Of a stretch of DNA of 64,000 bases, positions 11,101 to 23,100 are shown piece by piece. Below the pieces are notes generated by a model that made no database searches, was not told where the DNA came from, and worked only from the letters and a program-made list of their open reading frames with translations. The DNA comes from Owenia fusiformis (Eukaryota > Annelida > Polychaeta > Sabellida > Oweniidae). Positions within the stretch are counted from its first letter, which is position 1; every line of letters begins with the position of its first letter. The translations under genes and the position numbers were made by a program. The stretch is from contig CAIIXF020000006.1 of assembly GCA_903813345.2 (NCBI GenBank), positions 29,986,024-30,050,023 of the forward strand. Direction: 5' to 3'.

Positions 11101-14100
11101 CAGAGACAGGGGATTAGGACTAAAGTGTTCCATAGAGAGGGTTCAGGGTTAAAATATATTGTTGCATTGTATATTCCAGAGATGGGATTAGGACTAAAGT
11201 GTTCCATAGAGAGGGTTCAGGGTTAAAATATATTGTTGCATTGTATATTCCAGAGATGGGATTAGGACTAAAGTGTTCCATAGAGAGGGTTCAGGGTTAA
11301 AATATATTGTTGCATTGTATATTCCAGAGACAGGGGATTAGGACTAAAATGTTCCATAGAGAGGGTTCAGGGTTAAAATATATTGTTGCATTGTATATTC
11401 CAGAGATGGGATTAGGACTAAAGTGTTCCATAGAGAGGGTTCAGGGTTAAAATATATTGTTGCATTGTATATTCCAGAGACAGGGGATTAGGACTAAAGT
11501 GTTCCATAGAGAGGGTTCCGGGTTAAAATATATTGTTGCATTGTATATTCCAGAGACAGGGGATTAGGACTAAAGTGTTCCATAGAGAGGGTTCAGGGTT
11601 AAAATATATTGTTGCATTGTATATTCCAGAGACAGGGGATTAGGACTAAAGTGTTCCATAGAGAGGGTTCAGGGTTAAAATATATTGTTGCATTGTATAT
11701 TCCAGAGACAGGGGATTGGGACTAAAGTAAGTGTATTATACTGTATATTCCATAGAGAGGGTTCAGGGTTAAAATATATTGTTGCATTGTATATTCCAGA
11801 GACTGGGGATTAGGACTAAAGTGCATTATACTGTGTATCTCATACTTGAGTGGGTTTGGGGTAGATATCACCCGGGAATATATATCATATCTGAGGAGTG
11901 GGCAGGATATATTGTATATGTCCCGCTCTAGGCCAAATGCGGGCAGATATAATATATCCATCCCGCTCCCGGGAATTTTTTCAAAAGTTTAAAAAAGTTT
12001 AAAAATTTAAAAAATTTAAATTTCAGAAGTTTAAAATTTTTCAAAAAGTTTAAATGTTACAATTCTATTGTATTGAACTGAATGAATATTATGAAAATGT
12101 TAAATATAAATTGTGCTTTTAAAGTATAGGCCTATCTTGTCATTTGAAAAAGGTGGTAAAGGTTATATCTACCCCAAACCCACTCAAGTATGAGATACAC
12201 CAGTTATGTACGGTTGGTTTTGGATACAGGGTTTATCCCGCGGGAAATATGTGTATCTCCCTCGGTCCTAGCGGTCCCTCTCCCTCGGTCCCTGCGGTCC
12301 CTCGTGAGATACACATATTTCCCTTAGGATAAACCCTGTATCCAAAACCTCCCAGTACATAACCCTTATATATTCCATAGAGGAGGGTTCAGGGTTAAAA
12401 TATATTGTTGCATTGTATATTTCAGAGGCAGGGGATCAGGACTAAACTCTTGTCAGAAGACCTAAATGAAATTGATACAATGTTTGTAGACAGGAGACAT
12501 ACCTCATCAATCAATGGACAGACACTGGTTAGTACAATCAATAAATATTTCATTTAGGTAATCATCTTATTGAATAGAATTTGTAACTATAAAGTTTGGA
12601 GGGATATACAGAATGCCTCCACTTGGGTATCTGTCTTGCAGGGTGTGGCATAATTATCTGAGCCTATTGATCAAAATTGAATTATGGATAAGTTGTCATA
12701 TAGTTTTCTTATACATATTGAAACAAGTAGCTGTATCAAATGGTAGGTTGTGACATGTATGTTGTTATTATAATTGCAATATGATCATTTTTGTAGGTAG
12801 TTACAAGTGAAGGCAATGCAGGGTTCTATGAGATAGGGTGTGCATGTACTCCCCTAGAAGCAGGTTATAGTGTGCTAGGGTGGAACCACCCTGGCTTCGC
12901 AGGGAGCACCGTAAGTAATTGGATCATTTCAATTTGAATTTTATCAGAATATAGTATCAATTTGTCAAACCAAATGAAAATGATTGAAATACATACAAGT
13001 AAAATGAAAAGCTCCATTTATAAATTTCAAATTGTAGCAAAAATCAAAACCAGAAAGTTCACATACCCTAGCATAAATAAAGAATCAAGAAGGCTTGATG
13101 TACATTATATTTATTATTAATGCAGGGGTTATATAGCATATACTCATTTCACTGGGGATCCAGCTAGTGATTGGAAGACTGACTCGTGTACTCGAGTTTT
13201 ACTCATATTTGTCCTAAAAATCAGTTGATTGAGTTGAAAACTTGAACTCACGATTTGAAATTTTTACCAAAAAAAAATTTTTCACTCGTTTTCACCTTAC
13301 CTTGACTCGCGATTCCTCTCTCCTATTCACAATTTCCATGCTTATAGTTGTAATGTTCTGCTTAATCTGTATATACAACTTAACTTTCTATTTAATGCCA
13401 TGTGCGGAAGACAAACATACTTGGATTTTATTCTGCGTTCGTTATTTTTATTCGAACTCCTATGCAGTGTCTCGGTATAGACACTGCGGCGGGCAGATTA
13501 TGGAATCCCCAAAATTTGGGGAAGATAGTCCCCCTTTTTGTCACAGATGTACTTGTTTTTCACACAACTTATAAAATATATGTTCTTTTATGTTCACCAA
13601 TAATTATTTTGTCAAAATATTCCCAAATCAATGAAATATAAGAGGAAATCACCGCGGAAGGAATTCTGAGTAAAAGTTATGTTGATAAAAGTTTACCGCA
13701 CGTGTTGTTTATTAGTTAATACGCGCAATTCAACCAATGAAATTGTCTAAACTTTACAATCACGCGACCTGAGCATGGGACTAGAGCCAATCACATCAGT
13801 TGTTTATTACGATGTTACCATGCTTACGGTGAGATACCTGCCCGCCGCAGTGATATATCACTGCACGGGAGTATGATTTTTATTATGCAAAAGTTTCATT
13901 TCCGGTTTGATGCATTCTGGGAATATCCAACAGCTGGAAATTTTAATAAAAAAAAGTATAGAGGCACTTGAAAGACTTGATCAAATTGATGAATTCTGCC
14001 GCTACTTGGGAAACTGAAACCGGAAGTAACTCAACTAAGTCAAATCGCGAATATAATCGTGGTTTTTCATGGCCCACTCAAGTGGAGATTTTCAGGCGAG

Positions 14101-17100
14101 TCCGACCACTAGATCCAGCCCCCCCCCCCCCTTTTTTGGGCCCAGAAATTTTTTTTAGTGCCCCAAATATTTTGTAGGGCCTCAAAAAATAGGCCTTTTG
14201 AGTGTAATTTGGCCTTTGAGGCAAAATTATCAAAAAATGGGCATTAATTTTTCAAAAGGTGCTCAACATTATTTTAGGGGACCAAATTGTTTTTCTGACT
14301 TTTTGCCCCCCCCCCCCCCTTGTTAGATTCTGGATCCGCCAGTGCGTATACTTATAAAGCAATTAGGAAAGTGATGACAGGTTACCAATGTACAATGTAA
14401 TGCATACACAACATTATCATTAATTGTAACTACATGTATATACATCCATATGGGTGTCAGTTGCGTGTAAACTAAACATGATAATTGATAAATGAAACTA
14501 CTATGTAATTGGAATCAGTACCCATATCAGTCATGTAGTTTGATATTTTATACAATGATCCCTATGATTAGGTGTATTTATTTACTATTTTGATCATGCA
14601 CTATTTCAAAAATTATATCATTGTTATATCAACCTGCATTGGCTGTATTTCCTTTCATATCCATCCTGGGCACAAAACAAAGTAATTACGAGAATTGAAA
14701 GACAACACTAAATACACAATATTTCTGAATATCTAACAATATTATCTTTCTGACATGAAAAATGCATATTTCAAAACGCATTTGTATTTGAGGTTTGATC
14801 ATGTAACATGGGATTTGCCACCTTGTGAAATGAATGGAAACCCCATGTTTTGTTGCCTTAATTACTTCTTTAATGGAAATAGGACTTGGAAAATCGTCCT
14901 ACTTACATGGAGGTTTCCATTTACAGAGAACTATTTCAACTATTAAATATATTTGTACAGGCATTAAGCAAAGCAAAGTACATGTATTCATCTTAAACTC
15001 ATACAATTTTTTTATGAATCACAATCTTCTACATTAAACGACTTTTAATCTTTCTAAAGCATGCTTTACAATCAAGCACAAAATGTTTGTGTCCAACTGT
15101 ATACAATATTGGATTAATGGCATTGTTAAGGTGAAGGAAACGGCGGAGTAGACTCTGCAATGGCGATTCAAGTTCTGTCTTTTTGTGAAACAATTCTTCA
15201 TTGGTCAATTCTCCTATTGTTATAACCCAATATGGAATCCACGAAAGTAGAAATATCGCAGTTACTAGAAATTATATTTTTGTAGCTTTCAAACCACTGT
15301 TTTTAATATTGGGTGTTGTATATGTGGTAACTTTATTTTCAGCAGTTCGTGGGTCCTCAATTTGTCTCGTTTTGGACCTTTCATTTTCTGCAGGAATGTT
15401 TCTTGTATTTATTTGGTCAAAATTTACATCAACCATCTGTATATGATCATGTGCCTGGAGTTGGATTTGTGTGTTGTGTTCATGTAAAGGGTTTAAACTT
15501 CCAGCAAGTGCTGGTAAAGGGTTATTTGCCTCTTCAATCATTGGTAAAGGGTTTTGTATCTCGCCATGTGGCGTTAAAGGATTGTTTGTTGCTTCAATCA
15601 TTGGTAAAGGGTTTTGTATCTCGCCATGTGGCGTTAAAGGATTGTTTGTTGCTTCAATCATTGGTAAAGGGTTTTGTATCTCGCCATGTGGCGTTAAAGG
15701 ATTGTTTGTCGCTTCAATCATTGGTAAAAGGTTTTGTATCTCGCCATGTGGCGTTAAAGGATTGTTTGTCGCTTCAATCATTGGTAAAGGGTTTTGTATC
15801 TCGCCATGTGGCGTTAAAGGATTGTTTGTCGCTTCAGTCATTGGTAAAGGGTTAGTTGTCCCTTCAATCATTGGTAAAGGGTTTTGTTTCTTGTCATGTG
15901 GTGTTAAAGGGTTGTTTGTCGCTTCAATCATTGGTAAAGGGTTACGTGTCCCTTCAATCATTGGTAAAGGGTTTTGTATCTTGTCATGTGGCGTTAAAGG
16001 GTTGTTTGTTGCTTCAATCATTGGTAAAGGGTTTTGTATCTCGCCATGTGGTGTTAAAGGATTGTTTGTCGCTTCAATCATTGGTAAAGGGTTTTTTATC
16101 TCGCCATGTGGCATTAAAGGATTGTTTGTCGCTTCAATCATTGGTAAAGGGTTTTGTATCTTGTCATGTGGCGTTAAAGGGTTGTTTGTCGCTTCAATCA
16201 TTGGTAAAGGGTTTTGTATCTTGTCATGTGGCGTTAAATGGTTGTTTGTTGCTTCAATCATTGGTAAAGGGTTTTGTATCTCGTCATGTGGCGTTAAATG
16301 GTTGTTTGTTGCTTCAATCATTGGTAAAGGGTTTTGTATCTCGCCATGTGGCATTAAAGGGTTGTTTGTCGCTTCAATCATTGGTAAAGGGTTACTTGTC
16401 CCTTCAATCATTGGTAAAGGGTTTTGTATCTTGTCATGTGGCGTTAAAGGGTTGTTTGTTGCTACAATCATTGGTAAAGGGTTTTGCATCTTGTCATGTG
16501 GCGTTAAAGGGTTGTTTGTTGCTTCAATCATTGGTAAAGGGTTTTGTATCTCGCCATGTGGCGTTAAAGGGTTGTTTGTCGCTTCAATCATTGGTAAAGG
16601 GTTACTTGTCCCTTCAATCATTGGTAAAGGGTTTTGTGTCTCGCAATGTGCAGTTAAAAGGTTGTTTGTCGCTTCAATCATTGGTAAAGGGTTTTGTGTC
16701 TCGCAATGTGCAGTTAAAAGGTTACTTGTCCCTTCAATCATTGGTAAAGGGTTTTGTGTCTCACATTGTGCTGTTAAAGGGTTATGTGTCCCATCAAGTG
16801 TTAGTAAAGTTTTGGTTGAGTTTTTTATCCCATCAATTGCTGTTGAATTGGTTTTCATCACATCATATGTTTTAATAGACATTTCTGCCTTAGATTGTGT
16901 TGATGACATTTCACTATTCCCAAGATGAACTGATAGCTCTTGGTCAATAGCACCTGTGAATTTAAGCTTTGGGTTGCTATCGACAACTTCATCACGTGGC
17001 TCTTCATCACGATGCGGTGTCTGATCCTTTGTTGTAAATTTTGTAAGCGATCTTTTTACTGGATTTTTATTTCTGATTTTTGAGGAATTTCCAATTCGAC

Positions 17101-20100
17101 TTGAACTCAAATAGGCAGTTCTTGCTATTTTCCCATACAAAAACATGATGATTATAAAAGTGATGAAAACTACTATCATTAAGCATAAGTTGTAAATAGA
17201 AACAAGCACATTGTTTTTGTATTTCATTTGTGTGCTGCATGTTCGCCCATGAAATTGCACATCACCAATAACAGTAGCAGTAGTGTTTATACCATAAATC
17301 TCTATTACTGGTAAACATATGACAGTTCCTACAAAGGTGGATACCGAAATCAAAATAATCATTCTTTTCTTTCGTATTCTAACCGACATCAGAGGACGAC
17401 ACACAGCGTAGTATCTGTCTATAGCTATAGACAGCAGCAGAAATATCTGCACAGCAAAACTGGTGTATTTTAGAAATTTGAATATTTTACAAATTACACC
17501 AATCTGGTCGTACCTGTTGATAAAGGTGCCTATGATGAAGGGATGGACTAGAAGACAACTAAAAAAGTCTATAGCAGCAAGAGTCTGACTATAGCAATTG
17601 GCGGTTGAGTAGTACACAATCAGCACAAGCAAGTTTCCGAGAATCCCAATTATCATCATTAGAAACATGAATATTAGTGAAATTAAATTCTTCTCTGCGT
17701 ATATTGTATTATATTTAGAAATAACAGTTTCGTTATATCCTGACAACTCCATATTTATGTCTCTCCAACTTCTATTTTACTTGATTGCGTCACCCTTAAT
17801 TGTTTGATCAGTCCTATATTTTGTTATAGCTGTCGTATCACTTAAGATAGTATTGAAAACGTCCTGTGCTGCGTGTGTTTTTCACTGGAATAATAGTCAA
17901 TATATTAAAGAGGAACTATTATTTAAGATAACTATAAACTGTCAATTCATATTTTACTTGTCTTTCTTTAAGATATGGTTTATAGACATGGCAAGCAATT
18001 TTAATAAATGCAACATTTTTCATTGAAAAAAAAGTTCTTTTCCAATATTTAAAAATTTGAATAATGAAATCTAAAGCTTCTTCAAATTAAAGGTAGAACT
18101 CTGAATGAAAATACAGGGTGTCCAATAAATATGGTAAAAGATATTGTAACTTTCTTAATATTGCATGTCTTAGCAAGACTTCAGGAAATGGGCAAGAATG
18201 GGTTTGAAAGTGTTTCTAGAGAGTGGGTGAATAGGCATAAGAAGTGTATAGCTAGAGATGGACATTATGTTGAATAGCTTATTTTCATAGCAATGAGACT
18301 TTAGGACTGTTTTTATTATTTTATATTGTATTTGAGGTAGTAATAGACCTGGGAGTATGAATAAAGCTATCAGAAAGAATGAATATGTTTTGGAAAGTTG
18401 TGACGTAAACAAACTTGACCTACCTTCTTGTTGTTTCGGTTGCTATAGCAACCACAACTCTGGCCAATCAAATAGAAGATGCTTTAAATTCACAGAAAAA
18501 AGGTAAAAAGGTTTGGGCTACAAACTCAAAAAAATTTCATCAAGATTGGTGCAATATTAAGAAAGTTACAATATCTTTCATACCTTATTTATTTTTTCAG
18601 AATTGAACCATTTGGATAACTGCATAATGTAATGGATACTCTTGAATGGCTGTTAATCAACATTCATGTCATATTTGAAAAATGGCATCCAATGGCCTTC
18701 AGGACTGTCAATAGATGGCATAAAATTCAGTGGGTTTAGTAGCATACTTTAACATGTAAAAATTGCTCTAAAAATCTCCCAAGATAGATTTTATTGAAAA
18801 TGTCAAAAACCTTATGACTTTAAATCTTAAAACATGTTTGTAAATAATAATGAAGGAAAATTTGATATTCATTATAATATATAACATATAAATGCAGTGA
18901 ATTTGAAGTTTTAAAACAGCAATATTTACACGCAAACCAATGGGGCAGATGTGAACAAGAACCTAGTAGTTAACTGCCATCTGTACGAGTCCTTGCTCCC
19001 ATTCAAATGGCTGCCATTTTCAGTAAAAAAAATCTAAAAATTTTGCTTAAACGAAAGTATTGATTGTTTGATTCCTGCACATTTTGAAATATATTTGTTT
19101 CTGTAACAGATTGTTTTTAAATCTGACACTTCCTATTTAATTAGGTTATGGTTTGAATCTTATTAAAGTGTTCATGTGGGGCTTGAAAATTAAAGATTAA
19201 GACCAATAAATAGTTGCAAAGCTTTTACTGTATGATTATTATAGTCATACTGCTTATCTTAATTTGTTTTTTATTTCTGAAGTGTTAATAATAGAAAATA
19301 AATGTAATTCATTTGAATAACTTTAACATACCTTATTGTGAACCCTTCCTCCAATATGAGAATGTATGAATGTCTAATAACTTGTTTCCTGCATTTTGTA
19401 TTAGATACGTGTAAACTGACACCTACATGTATGTTACAGAGTTATGTCATAAGTCAATAACATTATACTAGACTGACAATTTACGTGAACACATTTAAGC
19501 GACCTGGTGTTCAAATTGAGGCTGAAATGAGAATTGTTGAAAACTGTATTAGACAAATATTTTGGAATAATTGCCGATTTGGAAATCTTGAAAAACACAT
19601 TTTTGTAATTTTCTCTTGTGACTTATGAAAGAAATCTTGTTCAATCTACCTGATGTGTAAAACAAAATTTAGATCCCACAAGTAATAGTTACCATCACCA
19701 TACTATAATTCCCATCAATGGTCTCCAGTACTGTCAATTAATGATGAAGAATTCAATAGGTTTAATTGTAAACATTTACATGTAAAATTAATTCAAAATT
19801 CTCCAAAACAAAAATTATCTATAACACAATAATATTGAATCTTTGGACATATAAGCCATGAACAATGCAATTTTTTCAAAACATTCCAATTTTTTTTAAT
19901 TTTTAAAACAATATTTACACATAAACCAAGACACATGTTTGATGAAAAACCCAATTGCATTTTGCGAATTGCCATCTCTTTTTTAATCTGCATGAGTCCT
20001 TAATTAAGGCCATTGATATTTTCCCAGTAAGTTCTATTATTATCATTTTGTGAATATGTTATTGCTCTTCTCAGATCATATTCTTTTTGTAACAAAAATC

Positions 20101-23100
20101 TTTGTATTAATATCATTGATAATTTTAGCAAATAGATATAATTCCCTTTTTTTGTACATCAAACTCAACTACAAAGACATCATTCTCGACTTAAAATAAA
20201 TCATGGGGAACTTATAAAAGAAAAGGCTTTTCATTATCCAACAGAATCATGTTCAAGTATATAGGGATATTGAAATTTGGCCATATGTCATTACTCTCCC
20301 CAGAAAAGCTCTTTTATTTTACTGCCTCAATATAATACTAAATACTATCTCCAATGATACTGTTGGTTTTACAAAATAGGTCTATTCTTGATGATTGTTT
20401 GCATGTTTTTTTATATACTACAGTTTCTGTAGATAGGACCTTCTGTGATATCTGAAACTTTTTCTTATAATGGTGAATACGAGATATCTGATAATTTAAC
20501 ACAAATCATGATTAATATATATATATATTATATAAGTGGTAAACTGAGAAAATAAATGCAGTGCGTGTTAAAATGTAATACCGTACCTCAGTATTTTACC
20601 CCCCTATCACACCAAACTAGATTTTACCCGTTCTTGCCAGTCCTACGAAAACGTCGTAAAACGGGCTCAATCTGGCTGTGGTCGGGGAATATGTCTAAAA
20701 TAATTAGCTACTTCGTTCATAAACAGTCTTCAATACGTCCATCTCATTCGCAGTTCGTTCAGGTCGCACCCCGTCGGTGTGCAACGTCGTATAACAAGTC
20801 CCTTAGTCTAGAAGGTCATCATGACCTGATTACAAAACGGTATGGTCGCCATCGAATTTTGAATCGATTCAAAATTCTAAATCACATTCCCTGTCCGGGA
20901 AAGTCCATGAAGTTCGTAAACAGACCGTAGAACGTTGTATCTACGTTCATTCCATTCGCACGCAGTTTAAAACCAGTTTTGAAGAACGCAGTGGCAACTT
21001 GCCTGGTGTGATAGCTATATTTTTGCTAACTCGTTGATTAATAAGTTCTTAATCAGTTTTAACCCGTTTGCAATTAGTTCTACCTCATTCTCAATACATC
21101 CTCAGACAGTTCAACTCGTTGTAAAAACGTCCCTAGTAGGATTGAAGTACGACGGTTCCGTTCGTAGAACATCCAGCTCGTCGTTAGTAGGTTGTCACTT
21201 GTTCTAATTGTAGAACGTGACGACCAAGAGAACATTTTGAGCATGTTCTAAGTTCCAGAGGACCTACCCGTTCGAGTATGTTCGATGAAGTTTGTAAATA
21301 GACCCCAAAAGGTTCTAAGTACGTTCAGTCTGTTCGTAGACAGTTGAAGCCCATTTTCGAGAACGTAGTGAGAACTAGTTTGGTGTGATAGTAGGGTTAA
21401 CAGGTACACCAAATATTTTAACAGGTACACTAAATGGGTTTCCATTGTTGAAGTAGCAATGGTACATTATGTTATATGATAGACATCTCGTAATATACTA
21501 GGATAGGTCATCATCTTTTTGAAACTGTTCATGTCTTTTAACGGATAAACTATAAATCATGTCTTGAACTGTGACTTTCAAAAGAGTAATTTTTCCATGC
21601 TGTAATGACCATTATATTTTTAAACTATGCATTTGTTTGTGCTGATGTACCGTTTTTTCATTTTATTTATTATAAACAAATTACATAATGTTAGGACACC
21701 AATTTGATTATATACATGAAAAATATTTGTTTCAAGTTGATACATTTCGGCAACTTTCAGCAACCAATTGCCAGATTGCCATTATAGGTTGGCATGATGC
21801 CATATTTTCACAATAGATTGGCATGTTGCCAGATTGGCATTATATGATTGTGTTTTGCCATATTGGCACAATAGATTGGCATGTTGCCAGATTGGCATTA
21901 TATGATTGTGTTTTGCCATATTGGCACAATAGATAGGCATGATGCCAGATTGGCATTATATGTTGATATGTTGCCATATTGGCACAATAGATTGGCATGT
22001 TGCCAGATTGGCATTATATGATGGTATTTTGCCATATTGGCACAATAGATTGGCATGTTGCCAGATTGGCATTATATGATGGTATTTTGCCATATTGGCA
22101 CAATAGATTGGCATTATATGTTGATATGTTGCCAGGCTGGCATAATAGATTGACTGCTTCTTTGTCATTACAGTTTTGAGCATTCATATAGAATATGTAA
22201 AAGCAGGAAGTATTTGTTTACATTAAATAAGTTCATAGTCTGGTCATATTAAATCCATTTATTATTAATGTTCATTGTCACAGACTTTATTACAATTTTT
22301 TGTTTTGACAATTTAAATTAAATATTCATATAAATATAAATTTATATATATAAATAAAAAATTCAAAATTTTGAATTTTAAATTTTGAATTTTTTATTTG
22401 AAAAATTGTCTAACAGAACTTGTGTCTTTAATGTACTCTTGTGTCTTTAATGTACTGGTCCAAAGTGAGGTGCCAGGGAAAGTTCCTAGCTATAGCTTCC
22501 AACCACAATTGTCCAAGGAATCCTATTGGTTCACATAAAAACTGTTATGATACTTGCAGACAAGAACCATAACATACCTTTAAGATTTTTCAAGCACCCC
22601 ATCTGCTTGATAAGGTCAAGATTATATGTAAGTCAATATTATAATCACTGTAACTCAAGGTTCTATAATCATCTATTATTTTGAGACATTGATAAGAATA
22701 TGTTTGGTGTTGTTGTTCATATGTAATTATACATATACTTATTGATATAAATTGAAGTAATGATGACTCCACGGAGAGTTATTACATCAAAATTACAAGA
22801 GACTCAATTTCACAATGACTATTATATAATTGTTTAATAAGACATCTTAGAGAAGAAAATTAATGTACATACAGTATATATTTCAACTTATGTAATATAA
22901 ATCATCTCAATAACATAATGAAATGTGACTATGTCGTTTCACAGACTATATGAATACCACCTGATCTTTCATAACATGTGACCTGAGTTTGACTGATTAA
23001 AAAAAGGCAGGCTTGGCAGTTATATGATACATATTGCATGAATATCCTTTCTCGAACATCCTTTCTCGCTCAAGGCTTTGGAAATGAAAATATTACTTAG

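Larger units (their letters stand above)
10493..12425 (+). other. ABHD16A intron 8
   Basis: 1.9-kb GT-AG intron, almost entirely the 76-bp minisatellite plus two MITE-like palindromes inserted in it (listed separately). Confidence 0.85.

Noticed and set aside
15349-16928. Plus-strand ORFs of 168, 485 and 339 codons
   Set aside because: Antisense shadows of the 60-bp in-frame repeat of the GPCR; without the repeat they collapse.
20556-20930. 124-codon ORF overlapping a MITE
   Set aside because: Lies mostly inside the CTATCACACC-ended element; no similarity to a transposase or other family was recognised.
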